A DNA stretch of 40,454 nt from an uncultured Opitutales bacterium (lineage in GTDB: Bacteria; Verrucomicrobiota; Verrucomicrobiia; Opitutales; Intestinicryptomonadaceae), in contig URJY01000020.1 of assembly GCA_900548275.1 (NCBI GenBank), positions 1-40,454 of the forward strand, in the 5' to 3' direction. Shown here one piece after another: positions 1-7,843 of the stretch. Position 1 is the first letter of the stretch. Every line of letters begins with the position of its first letter. The position numbers were made by a program, and so were the translations under genes. The notes under the pieces are model-generated. The model saw nothing but the letters and a program-made list of their open reading frames with translations. It was not told the origin of the DNA and searched no databases.

Positions 1-298
1 GCAAAATAACCGCCCACATTCCCCCTCCGAACTCCGCTCGATTCCATCGAACAAGTATTCCCAACAGATTTCGACAACCAACAAAATAAGTTCGAAAACT
101 CGAAGCCATTGCAAAGCAATGCGTTCTTGCAGGCTGGAACCTGCACGCCGTTGCGGGGGTTTCGCCCCCGAGTGGGCATTTTGCTCCGCAAAATAACCGC
201 CCACATTCCCCCTCCGAACTCCGCTCGATTCCATCGAACAAGCATTCCCAACAGATTTCGACAACCAACAAATTAAGTTCGAACAATCAAAGCGATTG
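1..298. repeat. Direct repeat, two copies about 111 bp long, offset 187 bp
   Basis: Bases 1-111 recur at 188-298 with only a few substitutions. Copy 1 is cut by the window edge, so the unit probably extends further left. The start of copy 2 forms the 3' half of a hairpin whose 5' half is at 172-184, so copy 1 probably also begins inside a hairpin. Each copy ends in a different perfect hairpin with an AAA loop: CATTGC-AAA-GCAATG at 107-121, and an 11-bp stem at 295-319. Between the copies are hairpins at 128-145 and 154-170. No coding potential is evident. Confidence 0.9.
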
Positions 299-330
299 AG
301 CGGCGAAACGCCGCTCAATGCGAGCTTATA

Positions 331-357
331 CAAAAAAGGCGCGACTATAGTCGCGCC
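331..357 (-). terminator. Intrinsic terminator after guaA
   Basis: On the minus strand a perfect 20-bp palindrome (338-357, GGCGCGAC-TATA-GTCGCGCC) is followed at once by six T residues (332-337). It lies about 50 bp past the guaA stop. A second hairpin (CCCGAAC-GAA-GTTCGGG, 372-388) lies between. The same palindrome recurs at 34293-34312. Confidence 0.75.
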
Positions 358-408
358 GAGGTATCACAGCTCCCGAACGAAGTTCGGGCGTCAAGGGCTT
401 CGCCTTTG

Positions 409-1947
409 CTATTCCCATTCTATTGTTGCGGGCGGCTTGGAAGAGATGTCCAAGCAGACGCGATTTACGCCCTTAACCTCGTTGATGATTCGGCTTGAAA
501 TCTTGGCGAGGACATCGTGCGGAATGTGCGCCCAGTCGGCAGTCATCGCATCCTGACTTTCCACAATACGCAGGGCAATCACATTGTCGTAAGTGCGCTC
601 GTCGCCCATCACGCCGACAGTCTTGACGGGGAGGAACACGGCAAACGCCTGCCACACATTGTAGTAAAGCCCGCTCGCCTTCATTTCTTCGAGAAGAATT
701 GCATCGGCTTCGCGGAGAATGTCGCAACGCTTCTTCGTGATGTCGCCGACAACGCGCACGCCAAGCCCCGGACCGGGGAACGGATGACGCCAGAGAACCT
801 CCTTCGAAAGACCGAGCTCCTTGCCGAGCGCGCGCACTTCGTCCTTGAAGAGCTCGCGGAGGGGTTCGAGAAGCTTGAGCTTCATATTCTTCGGCAGACC
901 GCCGACATTGTGGTGGCTCTTGATGAGCGAAGCGGGATTGCCCGCAATCGGCACACTTTCGATAACGTCGGGATAAAGCGTGCCCTGCGCGAGGAAATCG
1001 ACCTTGCCGATTGACTTCACCGCCTTGTCGAACACTTCGATAAACGTCTTGCCGATAATCTTGCGCTTGCGCTCGGGGTCTTTGACGCCCGCGAGCTTCG
1101 AAAGGAAGAGCTTTTCGGCGCGGACGGTCTTCATCCGCATTTTGAAATTGTTCTTGAACAAATCCTCAACCTTCTTGCGCTCGTCCTTGCGGAGAAGACC
1201 GTTGTCGACAAACACGCAGGTGAGCTGGTCGCCTATCGCCCTGTGGATGAGGGCAGCCGCAACCGACGAGTCGACGCCGCCGCTAAGCCCGAGAATAACC
1301 TTCTTGTCGCCGACGGTTTCGCGAATCTTCGAAACGGCGCGATCGACATAGTCCGACATAGTCCAATCGCCCGTGCAGCCGCAAATTCCGTAGAGAAAAT
1401 TCTTGATGATGTCCATACCGCGGGGCGTGTGGGCAACTTCGGGGTGAAACTGCATTCCGTAGAAGCGGCGTTTTTTGTCTTCGATGAGCGCGTACGCGGA
1501 ATTTTCCGTAGTGCCGATGGGCTTGAAGCCTTCGGGCAACTTTTCGATTTTGTCGCCGTGCGAATTCCAGACCTGAAGCGGCGACTCAAGACCCTTGAGC
1601 AGTTCGCTCGAACCCTTGAACGAGAGCTTGCCGAAACCGTATTCGCGCTGTTTGCTCGAAACGATTTTGCCGCCGAGCATATGCCCCATAAGCTGCAGTC
1701 CGTAGCAAATGCCGAGCACGGGCACGCCCAGCTCGAAAATCTTCTTGTCGGGGCGCGGAGAGCCCTTTGTGAGCACGCTTGCGGGCCCGCCCGAAAGAAT
1801 TATGCCGCAGACGCCCTGTTTTTTGAGAACGTCCGCCTTCGTGTTGAAAGGCATAATTTCGGAGTAAACGCTGCATTCGCGTATGCGGCGCGCAATAACC
1901 TGCGTGTACTGCGAGCCGAAGTCCAGAACTGCTATCTTTTGATTCAT
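409..1947 (-). CDS. guaA: GMP synthase (glutamine-hydrolysing)
   Basis: It converts XMP, ATP and glutamine to GMP in the cytoplasm, the last step of guanine nucleotide synthesis. The 512-residue protein has the usual two-part layout. The class I glutamine amidotransferase comes first, with the nucleophile Cys in GICYGLQL and the His/Glu pair in FHPEVAH. Then comes the ATP pyrophosphatase domain with the P-loop-like GLSGGVDSS. The C-terminal dimerisation domain ends with KPPATIEWE, the family's standard terminus. Length is close to the usual 510-525. It starts at ATG 24 bp after the small zinc-ribbon gene and is the last gene of the minus-strand run, so it may share readthrough transcription. 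Nothing looks damaged. Confidence 0.98.
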   Translation of the reverse strand: MNQKIAVLDFGSQYTQVIARRIRECSVYSEIMPFNTKADVLKKQGVCGIILSGGPASVLTKGSPRPDKKIFELGVPVLGICYGLQLMGHMLGGKIVSSKQREYGFGKLSFKGSSELLKGLESPLQVWNSHGDKIEKLPEGFKPIGTTENSAYALIEDKKRRFYGMQFHPEVAHTPRGMDIIKNFLYGICGCTGDWTMSDYVDRAVSKIRETVGDKKVILGLSGGVDSSVAAALIHRAIGDQLTCVFVDNGLLRKDERKKVEDLFKNNFKMRMKTVRAEKLFLSKLAGVKDPERKRKIIGKTFIEVFDKAVKSIGKVDFLAQGTLYPDVIESVPIAGNPASLIKSHHNVGGLPKNMKLKLLEPLRELFKDEVRALGKELGLSKEVLWRHPFPGPGLGVRVVGDITKKRCDILREADAILLEEMKASGLYYNVWQAFAVFLPVKTVGVMGDERTYDNVIALRIVESQDAMTADWAHIPHDVLAKISSRIINEVKGVNRVCLDISSKPPATIEWE

Positions 1948-1971
1948 ACTATTGGGTGCGGTTGGATTTTG

Positions 1972-2196
1972 TTAAAATTTAAGTTTGGGATTTCTGTATC
2001 CGCAATTCGGACACTCCGCCGTGTCCCTGCCCGCCGAAGACGTATAGACGCTGTCGCAGTGCAGACAGTGGAAGGTCGAAGTCTTTGCGATTTTCTCGTA
2101 GTCGATATTCTGCCTGCGCGAGAAAATCCACGCAGCAAAGCCGAACCCCGCAAGAAACACGGAGACGACGGCGGCGAAAAAATCGGGAAAGTCCAT
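1972..2196 (-). CDS. Small membrane-anchored zinc-ribbon protein
   Basis: I do not recognise the family. The 74-residue product has one hydrophobic segment (about residues 7-26), then a basic stretch (SRRQN), then a C-terminal zinc ribbon with two CxxC pairs (C44/C47 and C62/C65). A membrane-tethered cytoplasmic metal-binding tail is the simple reading. It lies between the rplQ terminator and guaA. The ATG is only about 10 bp beyond the terminator T-tract, with no recognisable Shine-Dalgarno sequence and little room for a promoter. It may depend on readthrough or on a promoter inside the hairpin region. The function is unknown. Confidence 0.75.
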   Translation of the reverse strand: MDFPDFFAAVVSVFLAGFGFAAWIFSRRQNIDYEKIAKTSTFHCLHCDSVYTSSAGRDTAECPNCGYRNPKLKF

Positions 2197-2206
2197 TTTG
2201 GAATAT

Positions 2207-2244
2207 CGAAAAAGCGCAAACGCGCCTTTTTAGGGCGCGTTTGC
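2207..2244 (-). terminator. Intrinsic terminator after rplQ
   Basis: A perfect 11-bp stem (arms 2216-2226 and 2234-2244, 7-nt loop) is followed on the minus strand by GCTTTTTC. It lies 24 bp past the rplQ stop and marks the end of the alpha operon. Confidence 0.85.
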
Positions 2245-2268
2245 AAATGCCAAGGATGTAAAAAGAAC

Positions 2269-2829
2269 TTATTCCTTTGCTTCCGAAGCTTCGGGCTTTG
2301 CGGCTTCAGCTTCGTCGGCTTTCTTTGCTACCTTCTTTGTCGCCGCCTTTTTAGTTGCGGTTTTCTTGGTAGCAGCCTTCTTTGTAGCCGTTTTCTTGGC
2401 CGCCTTCTTTGCGGGAGCTTTTTCTTCCGCCTTCTTGTAGCCTTCGTCGTCGGCTTCGATAAGTTCGATTATCGCCATATTTGCAGCGTCGCCCTTTCTG
2501 GGAACGAGCTTGTAAATGCGCGTATAACCGCCCTGTCTGTTGAGGAACTTCGAAACCTTTTCGACAAAGAGGAAGTGGACTGCGCTTTCGTCGCGGAGCT
2601 TCGCGAGGGCGTTTCTGCGGAGGTGAAGCTTCTTTGCGGAATCTTCCGTAGCAGCCGCCTTCTTTGCGAGGGTGACGACCTTTTCGGCGAAGGGACGGAG
2701 TGCCTTTGCATAGCCGAGAGTCGTTTCAATTCTGTCGTGACGGAAGAGTGCGGAGGCGAGCGAAGCCATAAGCGACGCGCGGTGTTCCTTCTTCACGCCC
2801 ATTTGATGTCTGTGTTTATTATGACGCAT
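2269..2829 (-). CDS. rplQ: 50S ribosomal protein L17 with lysine/alanine-rich tail
   Basis: Bacterial L17 lines the large-subunit surface near the polypeptide exit. Residues 1-130 are a normal L17 core (MRHNKHRHQMG start, GGYTRIYKL and IELIEAD motifs). Residues 131-186 are an added tail: repeated ATKK/AKK units, then an acidic end (EAEAAKPEASEAKE). Canonical L17 is about 120-130 residues, so the tail is an extension. It is the last gene of the alpha operon, 19 bp after rpoA, with a terminator after it. The tail resembles histone H1-like basic tails in composition only; I infer no shared function. Confidence 0.97.
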   Translation of the reverse strand: MRHNKHRHQMGVKKEHRASLMASLASALFRHDRIETTLGYAKALRPFAEKVVTLAKKAAATEDSAKKLHLRRNALAKLRDESAVHFLFVEKVSKFLNRQGGYTRIYKLVPRKGDAANMAIIELIEADDEGYKKAEEKAPAKKAAKKTATKKAATKKTATKKAATKKVAKKADEAEAAKPEASEAKE

Positions 2830-2848
2830 TTGTAATACTTTTTATAAA

Positions 2849-3847
2849 TTAGAGTGTGGTTGAATCGATAAGACGCTCGTCGATTTTCATACCGAGAGAC
2901 AAACCGAGCTGTTCGAGCTTGCTCTTGATTTCGTTGAGCGACTTTTTGCCGAAGTTGCGATACTTGAGCATTTCCTGTTCCGACTTCATCGCCAATTCGC
3001 CGACCGTAGTGATGTTTGCGTTGTTGAGGCAGTTTGCCGCACGAACCGAAAGTTCGATTTCGTTTACGCTCATATTCAGGAGCTTTCTGAGGCGGTTCTG
3101 CTCTTCGCTTACTTCCTTGCCGACCGTTTCGAATTCGATGTCCTCTTCGTTTACCTTGTCGAACACGTCGATGTGGTGCTTGAGGATTACCGCAGCCTCT
3201 TTCAAGGCTTCGTCGGGAGTGATTCTGCCGTCAGTCCAGATTTCGAGAGTGAGCTTGTCGAAGTCGGTCATCTGACCTACGCGGGTTGCGTCTACCGAGT
3301 ACTTCACCAATTCGATGGGGCTGAAGAGCGAGTCCACGGGGATTACGCCGATGGGCTGGTCTTCATACTTGTTTTCGTCGGCAGGTCTCCAACCGCGACC
3401 GCTCGAAATTTCGACTTCCGCAACAAACTTGCGCTTAGTGTCGAGCGTGCAGATTACCTGTTCGGGATTGACAATCACGAAATCGGCGTCGGGCTGAATG
3501 TCGGCGGCGGTAACTTCGCCCGCCTTTTCGACATTTATCATCAGACGCTTGTTTTCGCGTGCGGTGCTCTTAATCTTGATTTTCTTGAGATTGAGAACGA
3601 TGTCTGTAACGTCTTCGACAATGCCGTCAACGCTCTGGAACTCGTGGTCAACGCCGTCAATCTTGATGGAGCTGATTGCCGCACCTTCGATGGAACTGAG
3701 GAGCACGCGGCGCAACGCGTTGCCGATAGTATGACCGAAACCCGTTTCAAAGGGTTCGGCAACATACTTTCCATAAGTGCTTGTGGCACTTGCTTCGTCT
3801 TTAACAAGACGTTTGGGAAGTTCAAACTTTCCGAGTCGTTTAGCCAT
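2849..3847 (-). CDS. rpoA: DNA-directed RNA polymerase alpha subunit
   Basis: Alpha dimerises to nucleate RNA polymerase assembly, and its C-terminal domain contacts UP elements and activators. The 332-residue protein has the N-terminal assembly domain (TIGNALRRVLLSSIEGAA near residue 41) and a flexible linker. The C-terminal helix-hairpin-helix domain has LSVRAANCLNNANI and the RNFGKKSLNEIKSKL motif. Length is normal. The start is ATG preceded by CGGAGA. It sits 31 bp after rpsD and 19 bp before rplQ, as in the standard alpha operon. Confidence 0.98.
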   Translation of the reverse strand: MAKRLGKFELPKRLVKDEASATSTYGKYVAEPFETGFGHTIGNALRRVLLSSIEGAAISSIKIDGVDHEFQSVDGIVEDVTDIVLNLKKIKIKSTARENKRLMINVEKAGEVTAADIQPDADFVIVNPEQVICTLDTKRKFVAEVEISSGRGWRPADENKYEDQPIGVIPVDSLFSPIELVKYSVDATRVGQMTDFDKLTLEIWTDGRITPDEALKEAAVILKHHIDVFDKVNEEDIEFETVGKEVSEEQNRLRKLLNMSVNEIELSVRAANCLNNANITTVGELAMKSEQEMLKYRNFGKKSLNEIKSKLEQLGLSLGMKIDERLIDSTTL

Positions 3848-3878
3848 TGTGGTCTCCGTTTTCTAAATCTGTTAATTA

Positions 3879-4487
3879 CTATCGCGAATAGAATTCGACG
3901 ATGAGCTGGTCGTTAATCGACTGGTCCATTTCCTCGCGAATCGGCAAACGGCTGACGGTGCCCTTGAAGGCGTCCGCCTGACATTCGAGCCACGCGGGTG
4001 TCGCGCGGAGCTGCGATTCGTCGATGGAACGCTGCGCGAGCTGGCGCGAGGAAGTGCGGTCGCGAACTTCGACTACGTCGCCGGGTTGGCACGTGAAGCT
4101 GGGAATGTCCACCTTCTTGCCGTTGACCTGAACGTGTCCGTGCGTAACGAACTGGCGTGCCGCCGCGCGGCTGCGGGCAAATCCGAGCTGGTAGATGATG
4201 TTGTCGAGACGGAGTTCGAGCAAACGCATAAAGATTTCGCCCGTAACGCCGCGCTGTCTTTTTGCGCGTTCGAACGTGAGGCGGAACTGCTTTTCGCTCA
4301 AACCGAACATAAAGCGGAGCTTCTGCTTTTCGTTCAAGCCCATCGAGTAGTCCGTTACGCGGCGGCGAAGACGCGGGCCGTGCTGACCGGGGATGTAGGG
4401 CTTCTTTTGCATCGCCTTGGTTTCCGCAAAAATCGGCATACCGAAACGACGGTTGACTCTGGTTGTTGGTCCTGTATAACGAGACAT
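3879..4487 (-). CDS. rpsD: 30S ribosomal protein S4
   Basis: S4 is a primary 16S rRNA binder and, in many bacteria, represses the alpha operon. The 202-residue product shows the S4 N-domain and the S4 RNA-binding domain (RLDNIIYQLGFARSRAAARQ, then HGHVQVNGKKVDIPS). It is of the type without an N-terminal zinc cluster: the early region has no cysteines. The ATG is preceded by AGGAGA. It lies between rpsK and rpoA, 24 and 31 bp away. Confidence 0.98.
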   Translation of the reverse strand: MSRYTGPTTRVNRRFGMPIFAETKAMQKKPYIPGQHGPRLRRRVTDYSMGLNEKQKLRFMFGLSEKQFRLTFERAKRQRGVTGEIFMRLLELRLDNIIYQLGFARSRAAARQFVTHGHVQVNGKKVDIPSFTCQPGDVVEVRDRTSSRQLAQRSIDESQLRATPAWLECQADAFKGTVSRLPIREEMDQSINDQLIVEFYSR

Positions 4488-4511
4488 TGTAAAATTCTCC
4501 TAAAGTTAAGA

Positions 4512-5018
4512 TTATACGCGGCGGCGTTTCGGCGCGCGGCAACCGTTGTGGGGAACGGGCGTAACGTCAACGATGGAAGTTACGACAAAGCCCATCGCCT
4601 GAAGCGAGCGGATTGCCGAATCGCGCCCCATACCGGGGCCCTTTACGTTGACCGCAACTTCCTTCATTCCGTGGCTCATTGCAACCTTGCCTGCATCCTG
4701 CGTAACGACCTGCGCGGCATATGCCGTGCTCTTGCGCGAACCGCGGAAGCTCATCTTGCCCGCGCTCGACCAGCTGATTACATTGCCTGCGGCGTCGGTG
4801 AAAGAAACTTTCGTGTTGTTGAAAGTGGCGTTGATGTGGCATACGCCCGAGTGGACGTTCTTGCTGCCCTTAGCCTTGCGAACCTTGATTTCGCCCACTT
4901 CCGTTGCGAGCAAATCGCTGGCGGAGGGAGACGAGGGTTTCTGGGGTTCGGCGGCTTGAACTTCGGCTGCCGAAGTTTCGGCTGCTACCGCTTCCTGTTT
5001 TTTCTGTTCTTCGCTCAT
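4512..5018 (-). CDS. rpsK: 30S ribosomal protein S11 with N-terminal extension
   Basis: S11 is part of the 30S platform that lines the mRNA exit. Residues from about 48 on match standard S11 (HINATFNNT, GMGRDSAIRSLQAMG, PHNGCRAPKRRRV terminus). Residues 1-48 are an acidic, Ala/Glu/Ser-rich extension not found in the usual protein of about 129 residues. The ATG at 5018 is the only plausible start: no Met occurs between it and the core. It lies 21 bp after rpsM and 24 bp before rpsD. Confidence 0.97.
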   Translation of the reverse strand: MSEEQKKQEAVAAETSAAEVQAAEPQKPSSPSASDLLATEVGEIKVRKAKGSKNVHSGVCHINATFNNTKVSFTDAAGNVISWSSAGKMSFRGSRKSTAYAAQVVTQDAGKVAMSHGMKEVAVNVKGPGMGRDSAIRSLQAMGFVVTSIVDVTPVPHNGCRAPKRRRV

Positions 5019-5039
5019 TGAAAAATCTTGGTTGTGTTA

Positions 5040-5414
5040 TTATTTCTTTGTTACCACGCCGACAGTCTTGCGTGCGCCCTTGCGGGTGCGTGCGTTCGTG
5101 CTCGTGCGCTGACCGCGTACGGGCAAACCCTTCGCGTGGCGCAGACCGCGGTACGATTTGATAGCCGAAAGGCGTTTCAAATTGCCGATGATTTCGCGGC
5201 GAAGGTCGCCTTCGAGCTTGTACTGGCGTTGCGAAACAACATTCATAATCTTGTTGATCAACTCTTCGTTGAGTTCGCTTGCACGCATGGATTCGGGGAT
5301 GCCGCATTCCTTGCAAATGATTTTTGCGCGAGCGGGACCGATACCATAGATGTACTGGAGCGCGAATTCGACGCGCTTGTTATTGGGAATATCTACTCCT
5401 AATAGTCTTGGCAT
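5040..5414 (-). CDS. rpsM: 30S ribosomal protein S13
   Basis: S13 sits in the 30S head and contacts the P-site tRNA and the large subunit. The 124-residue product has the helix-two-turn-helix (GIDIP-like start, YGIGPARAKIICKECGI) and the basic C-terminal tail (GLPVRGQRTSTNARTRKGAR), at normal length. It heads the alpha-operon genes. The 108-bp gap to map holds a possible promoter but no rpmJ or infA, which often precede rpsM. Confidence 0.98.
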   Translation of the reverse strand: MPRLLGVDIPNNKRVEFALQYIYGIGPARAKIICKECGIPESMRASELNEELINKIMNVVSQRQYKLEGDLRREIIGNLKRLSAIKSYRGLRHAKGLPVRGQRTSTNARTRKGARKTVGVVTKK

Positions 5415-5440
5415 ATTTTTTCCGTTGTTAAAAAAGGTTG

Positions 5441-5469
5441 GTTATAATGACTGATTTTTTCGTTTTGAA
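5441..5469 (-). promoter_or_regulatory. Possible promoter ahead of rpsM
   Basis: On the minus strand TTCAAA (5464-5469) and TATAAC (5441-5446) are 17 bp apart in the AT-rich map-rpsM gap. The -10 matches five of six consensus bases and the -35 four of six. This could give the alpha-operon genes their own promoter. It is unconfirmed, because AT-rich gaps give chance matches. Confidence 0.45.
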
Positions 5470-5522
5470 AAGTCTTTTTTTTAATAAATTGCGACAAAAC
5501 CCTAAAATCTTCGAAATCTCGA

Positions 5523-6293
5523 CTAATCCTGCATTGGGATTGTGAGGATTTCGGGTTCTGCGTCCGTCACGAGCACCGTATGTTCGATATGGCAGCTCGG
5601 CTTGCCGTCGGACGTGTAGACCGTCCAGCCGTCCTCGCCAACAAAAATTTCGGGACTTCCCATCGTAATCATAGGTTCGATAGCCAAAGTCATTCCCGCC
5701 CTCAAGAGCGGGCCTGTTCCCGCCTTCCCGTAATTGGGAATCTGCGGCTCTTCGTGCATATGACGCCCGACGCCGTGCCCCGTGAACTCTTCGACTATTC
5801 CGTACCCGCAAGATTCTACATAGGCCTGTATCGCCGCCGATATATCGCCGACCCTGTTGCCCGCTCTTGCCGCCGCTATCCCCCTGTGAAGGGCGATGTC
5901 GGTTGCCTCCACCAGCTTGCGCGTTTCGGGCGCGACTTCGCCGATGAAAACCGTACGAGTGTTGTCTCCGACAAATCCCTGATAGACCACGCTAACGTCC
6001 ATACTCACTATGTCGCCCGATTTCAGAATTCTGTCGGCAGATCCTATGCCGTGAATTACCTGATCGTTCACCGAGATGCAAACGTACCCCGGATACCTCG
6101 AGTCGGGGCCCCTGTAGTGATAACAGGCACTCCGACACGAAAGTTCGGACATAATTTTCTTCGCCGCCATATCGAGCTCCAAGGTCGATATTCCCTCGCG
6201 CGCGACTTTGCAAAGTCTGTCGAGCACGGTTGCGGCAACGCTGCAGGCTTTGCGCATTACCTTCAAATCTCGTTCGGATTTAATCGGTATCAT
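5523..6293 (-). CDS. map: Methionine aminopeptidase, type I
   Basis: It removes the initiator methionine from nascent proteins. The 256-residue product has the five metal ligands of the family: Asp in MDVSVVYQG, Asp in GDNTRTV, His in GHGVGRHMHEEP, Glu in AIEPMI and Glu in HIEHTVLV. It is the short type without an SH3-binding or zinc-finger N-extension. I chose ATG at 6293; an in-frame TTG two codons upstream (6299) is the alternative. It lies after secY, as in many spc operons, but adk and infA are absent around it. Confidence 0.96.
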   Translation of the reverse strand: MIPIKSERDLKVMRKACSVAATVLDRLCKVAREGISTLELDMAAKKIMSELSCRSACYHYRGPDSRYPGYVCISVNDQVIHGIGSADRILKSGDIVSMDVSVVYQGFVGDNTRTVFIGEVAPETRKLVEATDIALHRGIAAARAGNRVGDISAAIQAYVESCGYGIVEEFTGHGVGRHMHEEPQIPNYGKAGTGPLLRAGMTLAIEPMITMGSPEIFVGEDGWTVYTSDGKPSCHIEHTVLVTDAEPEILTIPMQD

Positions 6294-6365
6294 ACGCAAT
6301 CTATCTGTTTGTTGGTTTCATTAAAAGAACGAAGTGCAACTTTCATTCCAATCCGCAATGCCGAA

Positions 6366-7820
6366 TCAGAGGAAGTTGCGGACTACCCAAGCCGCCAAGC
6401 CGATGAAGAATATCACCAACAGGGGCGTCCAGAGTGCCCAAAGGTTTTTGATTTCGCTCGTATCGAGCATTTGGCGCGTCTGACCTACGCTGCGACCGCG
6501 AATGCGACCCTTTTTCAGGAAGCCGTCGTAGTGGCGTTGGAGCAGATACGTTTCGATTTGACGCATCGTGTCGAGCGAAACGCCCACCGCGATGAGTGCG
6601 CCCGTACCTCCGAAGAAGTACGCAATCTTTTGGGGAATACCCCAGTAAGACATCAAAATGTGGGGCAAAACCGCGATAATCACGAGGAACGCCGCGCCCG
6701 CAAAAGTCAGACGGGTCATAACGTAGTCGAGGAACTTTGCCGTGGGTTCTCCGGGGCGAACACCGGGGATGTAGCCGCTGTTGCGCTTGAGTTCATCGGA
6801 GATTTGGAGGGGCTTGAACATAATCGACACCCAGAAATAGCTGAATGCGAATACGAGCGAGCCGTAAATCAAATTGTATGTGGAAAGGTTGAACTGTCCG
6901 AAAATCTGTTGAGGGAAGAGCAGCAGCGCACTCGCAAAGATGATGGGCATAACGCCCGCGTAGTTAACTTTCAGGGGCAGATACGAGCTTTGACCGCCCA
7001 TCAGCCTTCTGCCAACGACGCGCTTTGCGTACTGGACGGGAATTTTGCGCACGGCCTGCAAAATCATAATGATTGCCGCCGTTACGACCAAAAGGAATAC
7101 GAACATCGCAACCGCCTGAGGAACGCCGATACTTGCGCTTTCCGCGCCGACCGCCCTGTCGAAAATCATATGATACGCCTGCGAGCAAGCCCCTGGGAGA
7201 GTGTCGATAATGCCGACCGTGATGATGAGCGATACGCCGTTGCCCACGCCGCGCTGCGTAATTTGTTCGCCGAGCCAAGTAAGAATCATACAACCGGCCG
7301 TCATCAGAATCACGCTGACGACAAAGAACACGGGAATGTTGCTTGCCACGATAATCGAACCCCACTGGGCGGTATCGAAGCCCGAGAAGAATGTTCCGGG
7401 GGAATAGACAAGCGCGTATGTAATCATCGACCCCTGTATCACGCCGATGAGAAGTGTCAAATAGCGTGTATACTGGGCGATTTTCTGGCGACCCGTGTCG
7501 CCCTCCTGCATAAGGCGCGCCAGGCTCGGCATAACTGCGCCCATAAGCTGGAGAATAATGGAGGCGCTGATGTACGGCATAATGCCGAGCGCGAAAATCG
7601 CGCCGTTGACCATCGCGCCACCAGTGAACATATTATACAGACCGGCAAGACCGCCGCCGTCGCTCGACGCCGATGCATAGAAATTCTGCAACGGCGACGG
7701 GTCGACCCCAGGCAACGGGATACCCGCGCCGACGCGAGCAATAAAAATAAGCCCCAACGTCAGAAAAATTCTCTGGCGCAATTCGGGGATTTTAAAGCAG
7801 TTTGTGAAAGCGGCAAACAT
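6366..7820 (-). CDS. secY: Preprotein translocase channel subunit SecY, with extra C-terminal segment
   Basis: SecY forms the protein-conducting channel in the inner membrane with SecE (gene at 32131). The 484-residue protein has the ten-helix core, including GIMPYISASIILQL, the cytoplasmic loop KRNSGYIPGVRPGEPT and the late HYDGFLKKGRIRGR motif. That motif is usually close to the C-terminus. Here about 41 more residues follow, ending in a strongly hydrophobic stretch (WTPLLVIFFIGLAAWVV) that could be an eleventh membrane helix. It lies 23 bp after rplO. Confidence 0.98.
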   Translation of the reverse strand: MFAAFTNCFKIPELRQRIFLTLGLIFIARVGAGIPLPGVDPSPLQNFYASASSDGGGLAGLYNMFTGGAMVNGAIFALGIMPYISASIILQLMGAVMPSLARLMQEGDTGRQKIAQYTRYLTLLIGVIQGSMITYALVYSPGTFFSGFDTAQWGSIIVASNIPVFFVVSVILMTAGCMILTWLGEQITQRGVGNGVSLIITVGIIDTLPGACSQAYHMIFDRAVGAESASIGVPQAVAMFVFLLVVTAAIIMILQAVRKIPVQYAKRVVGRRLMGGQSSYLPLKVNYAGVMPIIFASALLLFPQQIFGQFNLSTYNLIYGSLVFAFSYFWVSIMFKPLQISDELKRNSGYIPGVRPGEPTAKFLDYVMTRLTFAGAAFLVIIAVLPHILMSYWGIPQKIAYFFGGTGALIAVGVSLDTMRQIETYLLQRHYDGFLKKGRIRGRSVGQTRQMLDTSEIKNLWALWTPLLVIFFIGLAAWVVRNFL

Positions 7821-7843
7821 TTCCTACCTGTCTGTGATAATAA

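Larger units (their letters stand above)
1..408. other. Gene-free left edge made of hairpins
   Basis: There is no credible gene downstream of guaA to the window edge. The stretch is a string of short inverted repeats: 38-50, 107-121, 128-145, 154-170, 172-204, 295-319, 338-357, 372-388 and about 394-406. Most loops are three to five bases (AAA, GAA, TCC, TTTCG). A short open frame starting at 296 runs through these palindromes into the antisense of guaA and is not considered a gene. Confidence 0.8.

Noticed and set aside
1..298. CRISPR array from the left-edge repeats
   Set aside because: The repeat is about 111 bp, only two copies, spacing holds hairpins rather than uniform spacers, and no cas gene is nearby.
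296..556. 86-codon plus-strand frame near the left edge
   Set aside because: Runs through the palindromes and into guaA antisense; no ribosome binding site or known motif.
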